DNA from: Schistocerca nitens
Lineage: Eukaryota; Arthropoda; Insecta; Orthoptera; Acrididae
Direction of reading: 5' to 3'
Assembly (NCBI RefSeq): GCF_023898315.1
Contig: NC_064619.1
Coordinates: 297,576,150-297,640,149, forward strand
DNA: 64,000 nucleotides
Part shown: piece by piece, positions 21,290 to 32,091 of the stretch
Layout: every line of letters starts with the position of its first letter
How positions within the stretch are numbered: position 1 is the first letter of the stretch
Position numbers and translations under genes: made by a program
The notes under the pieces: generated by a model
Databases searched by the model: none
What the model saw: only the letters and a program-made list of their open reading frames with translations
Told to the model about the DNA's origin: nothing

Positions 21290-22047
21290 TGGGAAAATAC
21301 TGGCTGTTTATCATTAAAGTGCAGTTACAGACGTCCAATGTGGGCTATGACTACCATATGGTAGCGAAACGCGACAGATATTCCAATGCGTTAATGCAGA
21401 ACCAATTTACGCCACAAAAAATTAGTTTCAATTTTGGCCACCAGGTGCAAATTTGGCGCTGTGAATACAAGAAAGACGTATAGGATTGTTTCCATATGTA
21501 GTTGATTAGGATCGTGATGTGGACAGAAAAGGTCAAACAAGTGAGAAAGACTTAATGTTGTTTTTATTATTAACTGCCACTTACACAGTCTGTTCAATAT
21601 GAGCACCGGAGATGTCGACGAGATGCTCTACAGCACCAAATTTGCACCTGGTGGCCAAAATTGGAACTAATTTTTTTTTCAGCGTAAATCTGTTCGGCAT
21701 TAATGCAGTACCACAGCTAACATGTTTCACTGCCAGTCGATAATTACAGCTCACACTGGTCCTCCGTGATGAGCTGCGCTTTAATTATAATCCATCCAGG
21801 CCGCCATGCGCTGTTGCCATTTTTCGGGGTGCACTCAGCCTCGTGTTGCCAGTTGAGGAGCTACTCGGACGAACAGTAGCGGCCTTGATCAAGAATACCA
21901 TCATAACGACTGGGAGAGCTGTGTGCTGACCCCACGCCCCTCCTATCCGCATCCTCCACTGAGGATGACACGGCGGTCGGATGGTCCCGGTAGGCCACTC
22001 GTGGCCTGAAGACGGAGTGCTTTTTTTAATTATAACCACCTGGTACT
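21290..22047. mobile_element. Foldback/MITE-like element with about 190-bp inverted arms
   Basis: The left arm (about 21295-21470) pairs with the right arm (about 21625-21790 plus 22036-22047). The inner ends are clearest: CCACCAGGTGCAAATTTGG at 21440 and its complement CCAAATTTGCACCTGGTGG at 21633. The spacer of about 155 bp has no coding capacity. A 5S-derived SINE (21791-22024) is inserted near the right tip. Superfamily unknown. Confidence 0.85.
21791..22024 (+). mobile_element. 5S rRNA-derived SINE (SINE3 type), 5'-truncated
   Basis: Starts in the 3' part of the 5S-like head (CCATCCAGGCCGCCATGCGC) and continues with the body, ending CCTGAAGACGGAGTGC and T-rich sequence. Perfect 11-bp target duplication TTTAATTATAA at 21780-21790 and 22025-22035. 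Identified by comparison with the nearly full-length copy at 60306-60628. Confidence 0.88.
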
Positions 22048-22060
22048 ACATCTACAAATA

Positions 22061-22638
22061 CAGGGTGTTTCACAATTTCTAGTACAGGCTTTTAGGGGCT
22101 ATAGAGGGTACTTAGTAGATAAAGTTTTGAGAAGGAACCAACGTCCGAGAATGTACCGTCTGAATATAAAATAAGTTTGATGGTCAGATTCTTTTCAAAT
22201 CTCCCATTTCACGCTACGCACACAAACTGAGGAGAGGGTGTCGTTGTCGGTCCCAGTTGTAATTATGGCCTCACAAACCATTTTCGTCCCGCTTTAACAA
22301 TAGCTGCGAGAAAATGGTAAGTTGGCAACGAGGAGGATCGACTGTGGTGTTCCACGGATGAACCACAGTCTCGACTTTGAGGTGGACGTTCTTCGTCGCG
22401 TAGAAGAGAATACGACCACCCGAAGCACTGCTCATGCGTAGGATACCATAGAACAAACAGGCCATTGTCTCCGCTGTGTGCGTGCCGTGAAGGAGAGAGA
22501 TCTGAAAGTATTACGATCTTCGAACTTATTTTACATCCAAACTGTACATTTCCGGACATGCGTTCGTTATCAAAACTTTATCAATAAGTCCACTCTACAA
22601 TCACTATAACAATGCAGAAGGAACTGTGAAACACCCTG
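22061..22638. mobile_element. Non-autonomous mariner-type element (MITE)
   Basis: Ends are CAGGGTGTTTCACAATT and, reversed at 22638, CAGGGTGTTTCACAGTT. About 580 bp, no transposase frame. Its left 90 bp resembles the start of the element at 53068-54360, so it is probably an internally deleted relative. Confidence 0.75.
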
Positions 22639-23209
22639 TGACTCCGGAAGCCACCGTACAATGCATGGTGAAGGGAACATCGTACCAAGTTTCAGCCATT
22701 TTCCTTCTTCTTCCATTTCCGTGTTGACACTCTGTAAGTGCTCTAATCTCTCTTGATTTACTCTCATGATCCCTAAGGGATGTACAGAATCAGTCACATG
22801 AGACGTAATATCCTTTTCATTTAGTGAACGGTTCAAGATATCGAAACGAGGTGTTTAGCAGATATTAGTACGCAGAACGGCACATTATTACGTTGCACGT
22901 GTAGTCTCGTTTACTGTTCTATGTACAGAAATATTCAAGCAAGTATTTTTTATATATGTTCTAGTTAATGGGCTACAATATTTTACACCAGATAATTAAC
23001 TTCGTCGTGTGATGGCCACATTCGAGACCTGAGTACAAATGATTTTTCAGTCACATCGAGCAAACGTATATAAAAATGATATAATCAGAAGGTAGTTACA
23101 TTTTCATGTAAAACGATAAAGTTCTTGTAGCTTGTTACGTTCTGACTGTACCACTTTTACATATGTTGCCTCAATATCACGGAAAAATAGTTTGTATTCA
23201 AGTTCTGAA
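22639..23209. other. Intronic, nothing recognised
   Basis: AT-rich, no repeat ends or coding signal. Confidence 0.4.
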
Positions 23210-24330
23210 TATGGTCGTCATGTTGCAATCTTCAGTCCGAAGACTAGTTTGCTGCAGTTCTCCAAGCTAGTGTAGTCAGTGAAGCCCTCCTCATCAATGC
23301 ATAACTAACACAACGTACATCAATTTGAATTTGCGTACGGTATTCAAGATTTGGTCTCCATTTTTTACCTCCACACTTCCTTCCATTACATACTTGTCAC
23401 TTCCTTGACGCCTTAGGATGTGTCCTTTCAACCAAACCCTTCTTTTAGTCAAGTTGTAGCATGAAGCTGTTTTTCCCTCAGTTCTGTTAAGTACTTTCTC
23501 ACTTGTTACTCGATACACCCATCTAATATGCAGCATTCTCCTACAGCATAACATTTCAAACGCTTCTAACTTCTTTTTGTCTGGACTGGCTGTCATCCAC
23601 GTTTCACTTGCATACAAGTCTACATTCCAGACAAATAGCTTCATGAAAGACTTCTTAACGTTTAAACTTATATTAGACTTCTACAAATTTCTCTTTTTCG
23701 GAGCTTGCTCATACCACTCTGCATTTCACATCCTCGCTACCTCGGCCGCCATCAGTTGTTTTGCTGCCCAAATAATTACACTCATCTATTACTTTTAGTG
23801 TAATTTCCTAAGCTGATTCCCTCAGCATCGTCTGATTTAGCTGGACTATACTACATCGACTTGATTTACTTTTAACTAGACTATATTCCATTACCATAGA
23901 TTTACTTTTATTGATGTTCATATTATGAACTCTTTACAAGATACTACCAATTCCACTCAACTTTTCTTCCAAGTCTTTAGCCGTCTCCGACAGACTTCGG
24001 TCATCGGTAAATCGCAAATGTTTTATTTCTTCTCCCTGAACTTTAATTTCATTTCTAATTTTTTCCTTTTTCATTCATAGTTTGCACAGTGTACTGATCG
24101 AAGAACAGCGGGGACAGGCTACAAACTCGCCTCACTCCCTTCTCAACTAACGCTTTTCTTTCTGTCCATCGACTTCTATAAAAGCAGTCTGGTTTCTGTA
24201 AAAGTTGTAAATAACATTTTGCTTCATGTATTTTATTCCTGCTACCTTCAAAATTTCAGATTTTGGTTGAGTCCACCTTGCCAAAAGCTTGCTCCAAATC
24301 TACAAGTGCAAATGCTCATCAGAGACCGAA
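23210..24330 (-). mobile_element. RTE-like LINE remnant
   Basis: Minus strand carries the C-terminal half of a non-LTR polymerase: an ASETWM block like YGSETWT, RRMLHIRWV, RVWLKGHILRRQGSDK (23294-23644), with the RT palm region (KTFA- and NINKSK-like pieces) decayed at 23900-24060. Same family as 55779-57426, which preserves these blocks better. Many stops and frameshifts; 5'-truncated. Confidence 0.85.
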
Positions 24331-25601
24331 GTTAATCAGCTGGTATAAAATATTAGGAATTTTGTTGAGACTATGTTGTAGCTCGTCAAGCACGTATGTG
24401 CTCTTTTTAATGGAACGATATTATTTTTTCCGGCATTGGGAAGTTCTTGAAAAGACGGGAACAAGGCTTGTTTATGTTGGCCTCCAACTTTCCGCAAAAA
24501 TTGAAGGACAAGATGACTGGTACTGGGTGCTGTGGTGTAAACACCGTCAAAAAACGAATGTAATCCTGTTAACAAGAGCACGTTATTAGCTACTTTGTAG
24601 CTGTTGTGGATTATATGTTAACTCTTTAAAAAAAAGATTTGCAATACAAATATTCTTTTAAGATTTTTAGGCCGTCGCTACCTGAAACTATTCTTTGGAG
24701 TAAAATGTCTTATTTATAAAATGATGGAGACAGATAATACCAGGCGAGTAGCCTGGCAAACATTTATCCGATTGGTTGCAAACTCAATAACAGACCTAAA
24801 GGCGTGGGTATTTAACTTCACATGGTGAATGTAAGCAGCACCCGAAACGGAAACAGATTTTTGCAGAATCTCTTAAACCAAGACTTTTTATAACAATAAA
24901 CAAGATTTTTTTTCGAAATAGAGGGCGTTAGTGTGCTCTGTAGCACCTTAGTTCATTATATATTAACACAATCTGATGTTCTCTGACACACATATAGCGT
25001 GTCATGTGGAAGTTATTTTGATTTTCGTTACCTGCTGAAAGCAGACTCTGTCACCAATTAAATCCCCAAACACAGCAACTGCTTCCAACTAAACAAGAAA
25101 AAAATCGACAATGATAACTTAGCTCACCATTTTAAGGCGTTAAAAATGTATGCGACGAGATACTAGTTTAACAGTTTCCGCGCAACTAGAAAATGTAAGC
25201 CGTTCTTTTCTACGATCGTAAAAATTGTATCAAAAAATTAAGCTATTACAACAGTAGTGTAAGTGATCTACAATAATCTTCTGTCACCAGCACCGTTGAT
25301 GAAGTAAAATCCATGGTTTAGTATTGGTGGTGCCTAACCGCGTAATCCGCGGAATACCAAACAGAAGTTACAACATGGCAACACTGCATGCAGCTTAAAA
25401 CTCAAATATAAAATTATTAGAGAGGAATCTCTCATTAAAACGGATCATGAAATTTATATCTACAACTAAAATGAAATAATGAGGGTGTTGAAAGCCGTAG
25501 TTTAAACAGACTTCCTGCCAGTATCGGAATGGTTCTGTCATGCTATAGAGCTGTGTAATTGAATGAATGCTTCGTCCCTACAAATCTGTGTGGTGATGCA
25601 A
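24331..25601. other. Intronic, nothing recognised
   Basis: AT-rich, short ORFs only. Confidence 0.4.
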
Positions 25602-25611
25602 TGTATCCTAG

Positions 25612-25804
25612 GGGGCCGGCCGCTGTGGCCGAGTGGTTCTAGGTGCTTCAGTTCGGAACCGCTCTGCTACTACTGTCGCAGGTTCGAATCCTGCCTCGGG
25701 CATGGATATATGTGATGTTCTTAGATTAGTTAGGTTTAAGTAGTTCTAAGTATAGCGGACTGATGACCTCAGATGTTAAGTCCCCTAGTGCTTAGAGCCA
25801 GTTT
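25612..25804 (+). mobile_element. tRNA-derived SINE, family A
   Basis: Box A with one change (TGGCCGAGTGG), box B intact. 10-bp target duplication TGTATCCTAG at 25602-25611 and 25805-25814. Confidence 0.95.
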
Positions 25805-25825
25805 TGTATCCTAGCGCCCCTTCTT

Positions 25826-25828
<3 letters not shown>

Positions 25829-25860
<32 letters not shown>
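25829..25860. repeat. (CT)n microsatellite
   Basis: About 16 CT units, immediately after the target duplication of the preceding SINE. Confidence 0.97.
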
Positions 25861-25861
<1 letters not shown>

Positions 25862-26535
25862 GTACATACGACACCATCGGGGCCTGAAAATTTCATCATG
25901 TGTACGCGAATGAGATACGATGTTAATAAAAAGTATTTAAATAGTATGGAGAGGCTATGGATGGATGTAGTAAGAAGTCAGAGTATCTCAGTGTGTAAGT
26001 CTACTTATTCGCACTTCGTACGCCTCCGTTCCTGCTAGACTTATTTCTTGCCATCACTTGAACGAAAATAGGGGAACTTGTTCGGACAAAAGTGAATACG
26101 CAGAAAAGGAAGAAAGAAATGTCACAAGAATCAACATTCGCAAAATAAGAAGAGAAAAGCTGAGACGAAGCTTTCCTGCAGATACATCCGCATATTCTTC
26201 CGGGTATCTGTTTTCTTTTGGTATTGTTGCTGGCTTGAGATATTGGGCAAGGTCCGTGAAGCTGCCCGGCCGGGAAAGGAGGCCAGATGCCGGCGACTTA
26301 GACTGGGACTGCTGACGTAACACTCTCCCGAGACGTGGACCGCTTTCTCCGACACCACTTTCGCTTTCAATAGGCGTCCAAGCCGCACAGTCGTCGTTTT
26401 AAGACTACAGTTTAACATAATTTTGAGCCTGGTTTTCTTTAATAAATACCATCACTTTTAGTCCGTGTTTACACTCAGAGAAGTATATACACTGATGAGC
26501 CAAAACATTATGACCATGCTACTGATCCACTTTTG
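25861..26535. other. Intronic, nothing firm
   Basis: Short overlapping ORFs on both strands (26054-26418) without domains. The last 60 bases (ACTGATGAGCCAAAACATTA) resemble the end of a Tc1-like element. Confidence 0.35.
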
Positions 26536-26810
26536 GAGTGCTTCATACACTCTAAAGAAAAAAAAAACCGTCGCACCACGAAGGAATTATACAAATGGGA
26601 CGGAAATCAGTAGATGTACATGTACAGACAAATAAATGGTTACGACTTCGGAAACGTTGAATGATTTATTCTAGAGAAAACTGAGCAAATCAATAACGCA
26701 ATGGTCTACCTCTGGCCCATACGCGGATGGTTATTCGGATTGAAATTGATTGACAGAGTTGTTGCATGTCCTCCTGAGGGGTATCATGCCAAGTTCTATC
26801 CAATTGGAGC

Positions 26811-26988
26811 CGCGCGGTTAGAGGCGCCATGTCACTCACTGCGCGGTCCCTCCCGCCGGAGGTTCGAGTTCTCCCTCGGGCATGGGTGTACGTGTTGTTC
26901 TTAACATAAGTTAGTTTAATTAGTGTGCAAGTCTAGGGACCGACGACCTAAGCAGTTTGGTCCCATAGAATTTCACACACGTTTTTGG
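26811..26988 (+). mobile_element. tRNA-derived SINE, family E
   Basis: Head CCGCGCGGTTAGAGGCGCC, box B GGTTCGAGTTC, tail with GGGACCGACGACC and TTTCACACACG. Imperfect target duplication CCAATTGGAGC (26800-26810) and CCAACTGGAGC (26989-26999). Distinct head from families A and B but a related tail. Confidence 0.85.
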
Positions 26989-27363
26989 CCAACTGGAGCG
27001 TTAGATTGTCAAAATCACGAGTTGGTTGGAGGGCCTTGCCCATAATGCGCCAAACGTTCTCAATTGAGGAGAGATCCTGCGGCCTCGCTGGCCGGCATCC
27101 CATTGACTGGAGTAGAATTGTCTTCGGTGATGAGTCCCGCTTCGAACTGAGCCCTCATGACCAGCGAAGACGTGTCTGGAGACGCTCCAGACAGCGGTAG
27201 GATACCAACCTGACTCTCGCCCGTCATACGGCCTGAAAACCAGGAGTGACGGCCTGAGGTGCCATTTCTTTTCATAGCAGGACCGCTTTGGTTCTCATCT
27301 GCAGCATCCTTATAGTACAGAGGTACATCGGCGATATTCTGCGCCCCGTTTGGTTGCCCTTCA

Positions 27364-27561
27364 AAATGGTTCATATGGCTCCAAGCACTATGGGGCTTAA
27401 TATCTGAGGTCATCAGTCCCCTAGACTCAGAACTACTTAAAGCGAAATAACCTAAGGACATCACACACATCCATGCCCGAGGCAGGATTTGAACCTGCGG
27501 TCGTAGCGGCCGGGCGGTACCGGACTGAAGCGCCTAGAACATCTTGGCCAAGCGGCCGGCC
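27364..27561 (-). mobile_element. tRNA-derived SINE, family A
   Basis: Minus orientation. Perfect 12-bp target duplication GGTTGCCCTTCA at 27352-27363 and 27562-27573, in the Tc1-like remnant. Confidence 0.96.
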
Positions 27562-27662
27562 GGTTGCCCTTCATGGCAAGGAATTGTGGGCTTACATTTC
27601 AGTAAGATGATGACCACCCACACATGGCAACCGTTTCTACTACTTGTCTTCATGGTTGACAA

Positions 27663-27865
27663 GCTGCGCGGGATTAGCCGAGCGGTCTCAGGCGCTGCAG
27701 CCATAGACTGTGCGGCTGATACCGGCGGAGGTACGAGTCCTCCCTCGGGCATGGGTTTGTGTGTTTGTCCTTAGGATAATTTAGGCTAAGTAGTGTATAA
27801 GCTTAGGGACTGATGACCTTAGCAGTTAAGTCCCATAAGATTTCACACACATTTGAACATTTGAA
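27663..27865 (+). mobile_element. tRNA-derived SINE, family B
   Basis: Head GCGCGGGATTAGCCGAGCGG with box A TTAGCCGAGCGG, box B-like GGTACGAGTCC, tail ending TTTCACACACATTTGAACAT. Target duplication CATGGTTGACAA (27651-27662) and CATGGCTGACAA (27866-27877). Confidence 0.93.
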
Positions 27866-27889
27866 CATGGCTGACAAATCCTACCTTGG

Positions 27890-28569
27890 CCAGCAATTGT
27901 GCACGATTCTGTCATTTTGACATGGTCACTTTTCCTACTGGAAAGTGTCATCGATGTCGGGGAAGGAATCAAGCGTAAAGCATATGGTCCGCAATAACGT
28001 TCACGTAGTCTACAGCTCTCAAAGTGCCTTGATTACAGTCACAGGTTCCACGAAAGCCTAAGTGATATCTCCCATTAATACCTGCATCTGTGGCGCAGTG
28101 CATGTTTAAAGCAGCTGTTCGGCTGGATGATGGTGATATCTCGACACAACCATTGAACTGATGTAAGTAGAAACGTAATAATACGACCAGGTGACACGTT
28201 CCCATTGACCCACGGTCCGATATCAATAATCCCGTGATCGTTACAGTTGTAATTGACACTGTCATTGGGTCAAAATGGGAACATATAGGGACCGTCTGTT
28301 CGGAGCCACATATTTAACGATGTATCCTCCACCAACACTCTACTTACTCGTCAGATCTGCGTTTTGTGATGAGTCAGGGACGTTCGACACTTTGTCGTGT
28401 ACTCGCGGTTTCACCGTCCTCCAACTACTTTCCATAGATACTCACGACAACAACACGCCGAAGCTGGTCGGCTTTACAATTTCCTACCCTACATGCTCCT
28501 TCCCAAGCATCGTTCATCTGCCCTTTGCTAAAGTCGTTTTGTCAGTGTATTTTCCCATTTGCGACCTTT
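27890..28569. mobile_element. Possible Tc1-like remnant
   Basis: Resembles the non-conserved part of Tc1-like elements of this genome (GTTCACGTAGTCTACAGCTC at 27999 and a GATGAGTC box near 28368), but no catalytic motif can be read. Weak. Confidence 0.35.
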
Positions 28570-28580
28570 ATCGGCACTAG

Positions 28581-28708
28581 TTTCCTCGTGATGAGTGGGT
28601 GTTGTGTGAAGGTCTTAGGTTAGTTCGGTTTAAGTAGTTATAAGTTCTAGGGGACTGATGACCATAGATGTTAAGTGCCATAGTGCTCAGAGCCATTTGA
28701 ACCATTTG
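28581..28708 (+). mobile_element. SINE, family C, 5'-truncated
   Basis: Starts within CTCGTGATGA-TGGGTGTTGTG and continues into the same tail as family A. Perfect 11-bp target duplication ATCGGCACTAG at 28570-28580 and 28709-28719. No tRNA-like head remains. Family C is better seen at 52000-52162. Confidence 0.92.
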
Positions 28709-28729
28709 ATCGGCACTAGATTGATTCTC

Positions 28730-28929
28730 AAAATGTTTCAAATGGCTCTGAGCACTACGGGACTTAACAGCTGTGGTCATCAGTCCCCTAGAACTTAGAA
28801 CTACTTAAATCTAACTAACCTAAGGACAACACACACATCCATGCCCGAGGCAGGATTCGAACCTGCGACCGTAGCGGTCGCGTGGTTCCAGACTGAAGCG
28901 CCTAGAACCGCTCGGCCACCTCGGCCGGC
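28730..28929 (-). mobile_element. tRNA-derived SINE, family A
   Basis: Perfect 11-bp target duplication GATTGATTCTC at 28719-28729 and 28930-28940. Tail-to-tail with the preceding SINE, only 21 bp away. Confidence 0.96.
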
Positions 28930-28959
28930 GATTGATTCTCCATTCGTCTGTTGTTCCGC

Positions 28960-29695
28960 TACAGAGTAACACAAAAATGCGGTAACATTTGAAAATTCAA
29001 TACTTCTTTTATTGATGCCAATGAAAAGTGCACAAAATGACCAATAGATGGCGTTTCATATGATACAAAAGCAATGATTAGTATAACAATTGATTTTTAG
29101 CAAAGACGATGTTCCTAATAACAAATGCTCACCTTCTCAATGTGTCGGCCGTCCTTCATCAACACCTGTAGCGGAGAAAAAAATGAACAGCACTGTAAAG
29201 CATATCAGGCATGGTGAGAAACTGGCGTCGGAAACTGTCTTTTAGTTCCATAATGACGACCGTAATAGACTTGCAACTTCTAGTAACACCACAACCAATA
29301 ATTACCCGTATTGAAGTCTGGCGACCTGGGTGGCCAAGCATGACGGACGTAGTGACCCAGCACGCAAACCTCGCACACGTCTTTCACACATGTATTAATA
29401 TTGGGTGGAGTTCCACAGTGCATAAAAGTCGTACCTTCCAACAGGTGTTTATCAGCCAGGCTGGGAATGATCCGACATCCTCTCTCACTGCAGCTCATTT
29501 TATACACGATTGTCATACTGCGTCACTGACGTGTCGTTGACCAGCGTCATCCGTCGGTCATTTTTTACACTCTGTTTTGGTTTCAATCAAACCCCATGTC
29601 ATTTCAGACTCGTATGTCAATTCTTACCTCTCTACCTACGTTATTCCGTGAATTAGTGCATTTTCAATTGCTAACGGACGTTTGGGTCACCCCGT
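28960..29695 (-). mobile_element. Mariner-like transposon remnant
   Basis: On the minus strand 29280-29340 reads HAWPPRSPDFNTGNYWLWCY, the motif that carries the last catalytic residue (SPDLNP-DYWLWG). The following bases (29160-29280) continue as the C-terminal part after a frameshift. The N-terminal half is not readable. Ends undefined. Confidence 0.65.
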
Positions 29696-30328
29696 AGTTC
29701 CTTACCGCGTCACGTGCTCACGATTCCTCCAGACGACATTCCATCTCGTGGTGGGCGATGGTTATATAGTTTTGCCTCTTCAATGTATATGTCATCTTCT
29801 TTATCATCCACACATATTTCTCTGAAATTTCACGATCTGGAGCGGTAAATTTTATTCTCTTACTCGCACATACTGATGTTCAAGTAGCTTTCTGTCATCT
29901 ACAGTGGAGCTGATATTTTCTACTGTTTCTCATGAGAAATTTTTGTGGTTTCTACGTTATCAAGACCCTATGAAACTGTACTCGCAAACACGCGTAATGT
30001 AAACACTGACATAGCGTGTACTGCAAAAAAACAGATCGTTAGGTTTGTATCAACATTTAACTTGCAAGTGCGTAAAGGTTTCACGGAGCATTTAAACTAC
30101 AGAGTGTATACTAAAGCACACAACTGCCCTTCTATGGTGATGAACCTAGGACACTAGAAATATTATACAGAATAGGTTTCACTTATACTTTAAACATCCT
30201 GGTTACGCTAGCAGATTAACTAATAAAGTTTGAAAAGTTCGAAATAACACGAGGACAGTTCAGCAAATATTCGCTTACACTAACTTGCCGCGCAAAATAC
30301 TGTGTCTCGACTGTATCTAGATTTGACT
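29696..30328. other. Intronic, nothing recognised
   Basis: AT-rich, one 70-codon ORF without domain. Confidence 0.4.
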
Positions 30329-30357
30329 TACAAGGGGCACGCGCCTACTCTTCATCA

Positions 30358-30559
30358 GCCGGCCGAAGTGGCCGTGCGGTTCTAGGCGCTGCAGTCTGGA
30401 ACCGCGTGACCGCTACGGTCGCAGGTTCGAATCCTGCCTCGGGCATGGATGTGTGTGATGTCCTTAGGTTAGTTAGGTTTAACTAGTTCTAAGTTCTAGG
30501 GGACTAATGACCACAGCAGTTGAGTCCCATAGTGCTCAGAGCCATTTGAACCATTTGAA
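30358..30559 (+). mobile_element. tRNA-derived SINE, family A
   Basis: Perfect 14-bp target duplication CCTACTCTTCATCA at 30344-30357 and 30560-30573, within the left arm of the DDE transposon. Box B intact. Confidence 0.97.
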
Positions 30560-30592
30560 CCTACTCTTCATCACCGATTTCGTCCAGAAATG

Positions 30593-30820
30593 TCGTGTGA
30601 CTAGGGCCTCCTCTCGGGTAGACCGTTCGCCGGATGCAAGTCTTTCGATTTGACGCCACTTCGGCGACTTACGTGTCGATGGGGATGAAATGATGATGAT
30701 TAGAACAACGCAACACCCAGTCCCTTATCGGAGAAAATCTCCGACCCAGCCGGGAATCGAACCCTTGCCCTTAGGAATGACATTCTGTCACGCTGACCAC
30801 TCAGCTACCGGGGGCGGTCA
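30593..30820 (-). mobile_element. tRNA-derived SINE, family D
   Basis: On the minus strand it starts GCCCCCGGTAGCTGAGTGG (box A GTAGCTGAGTGG), has box B GGTTCGATTCCC, then a body GGAGATTTTCTCCGATAAGG and a long unique tail. Perfect 10-bp target duplication TCCAGAAATG at 30583-30592 and 30821-30830. Confidence 0.93.
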
Positions 30821-31149
30821 TCCAGAAATGAAAGTGACAGGACTGAAAGTTCCAGATGGCCAAGCGTTTTGAAAAAATAGTGGTTTTTATCGTAGTTCCT
30901 AGGCAGCGGTTGGCACAGAGGAAAGAGTGCGAGATGGCAATCCGTGGGCCTTGGGGGTCTAGTACCTATGTGAGACCTTTTTTATTTTATTTTCACGTTT
31001 TACGTTACTTTCACTGCAAATGAACCGAGATATGAACAAACTAACCCACTAGTATACAGCACAATATATTACTACCCTCTCTGGAAAATTTTTGCCAGAA
31101 ATGTCGTCATTACTTCCTCAAAATCTAGGAAATCTACAATAGCTACAAA

Positions 31150-31640
31150 CAAAATTTTTTCACTTGTATTATGAAGCGCTATGTGCAGGAGAAAAAAATT
31201 CTTCTCTTAATTGACTCGTGGGAAAGACAAGCAAATCCACAAGTATACGACGAGATTTGTCAAGATGAAGAAGGACAGAAGGATTGCCATCGTGCAGTAT
31301 TAAAGTGATTCCTCCTAAGCACACTCCACTAGTGCAACCGTGCGATGTCTGTTTTTGTTACCAGGTAAAAAATTCATCAAAAAGCTGCTCCTATCGAGAA
31401 AGATAAAGAAATCGCATCCCTAGAAGGCTGTATCAAAATTCATTCCACTGCACATCATTAGCCGTCCTCGCCAGTATTTATGGCGAAACGATGCGTAACG
31501 CGTGGCCTACTGCTTAATCGTGCATTGAGAGTCAATCTTTCAAGAATGTAAACCGAGATTGTTTTTCTGTAGAAACTTTAAAACAACGATGTAATTGTAA
31601 AAAGTGCAACGTTTATAAATTGTACAAGTTGCCTATTTAA
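31150..31640 (+). pseudogene. DDE transposase remnant
   Basis: The + strand reads KKILLLIDSWERQANPQVYDE, then, one frame over, VIPPKHTPLVQPCDVCF and YQVKN, then EIASLEGCIKIHS and a Cys-rich end (C-X-C-X2-C near 31590). The order DSW-NP-YDE, PPKHTPLVQPCDV, QVK is that of an insect DDE transposase family I recognise but cannot assign to a superfamily. Two or more frame breaks and a truncated N-terminus. Confidence 0.7.
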
Positions 31641-31645
31641 TTACT
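31634..31645. repeat. Left target duplication of the composite
   Basis: TATTTAATTACT, identical to 37447-37458, 5.8 kb away. Confidence 0.93.
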
Positions 31646-31975
31646 AGAATGAGATTTTCACTCTGCAGCGGAGTGTGCGCTGATATGTAACTTCCTGGCA
31701 GATTAAAACTGTGTGCCCGACCGAGTCTCGAACTCGGGACATTTGCCTTTCGCGGGCAAATGCTCTACCATCTGAGCCACCAAAGTACGACTCACGGCCG
31801 GTCCTCACAGCTTTACTTCTGTCAGTATCTCGTCTCCTACCTTCCAAACTTTACAGAAGCTCTCTCTCGCAGGAGAGCTTATGTAAAGTTTGGAAGGTAG
31901 GAGACGAGATACTGGCAGAAGTAAAGCTGTGAGGACCGGCCGTGAGTCGTGCTTCGGTAGCTCAGATGGTCAGTG
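31646..31975. mobile_element. Foldback element with tRNA-like arms (left part)
   Basis: Minus-strand copy of a tRNA-like sequence (box A GTGGCTCAGATGG, box B GAGTTCGAGACTC, both on the minus strand at 31720-31785). Next come its upstream sequence, a short loop around 31857-31880 (CTCTCTCGCAGGAG), and the same sequence again on the + strand up to GTAGCTCAGATGGTCAG at 31975. The arms pair for about 95 bp. The + arm is then interrupted by the LINE and resumes at 37391. Confidence 0.9.
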
Positions 31976-32091
31976 GGCTCTCAGCCGTGGCAGCGTGCGG
32001 ACGACCCCGCGCGCCGGCCAGTGCTCCGCTGCAGGCGTTGTTTACTTCCGCGTCGTAGCTTTAAGGCTTGTGTCCGTCCACCGTGAACAAC

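Larger units (their letters stand above)
26540..27900 (+). mobile_element. Tc1-like transposon remnant, internally rearranged, with three SINEs inside
   Basis: The left part (26540-26800 and 27000-27085) is one orientation of a Tc1-like element. At 27100-27190 the + strand then reads DWSRIVFGDESRFELS, with the first catalytic Asp, and the following part (27195-27360) again runs the opposite way, as if a piece were inverted. SINEs are inserted at 26811-26988, 27364-27561 and 27663-27865, each with its own target duplication. No intact transposase. A related remnant lies at 58765-59400. Confidence 0.75.

Noticed and set aside
30371-30450. True tRNA genes at the SINE heads
   Set aside because: The heads lack a properly paired acceptor stem and continue into SINE tails with target duplications; about 17 near-identical family A copies exist in this window alone.
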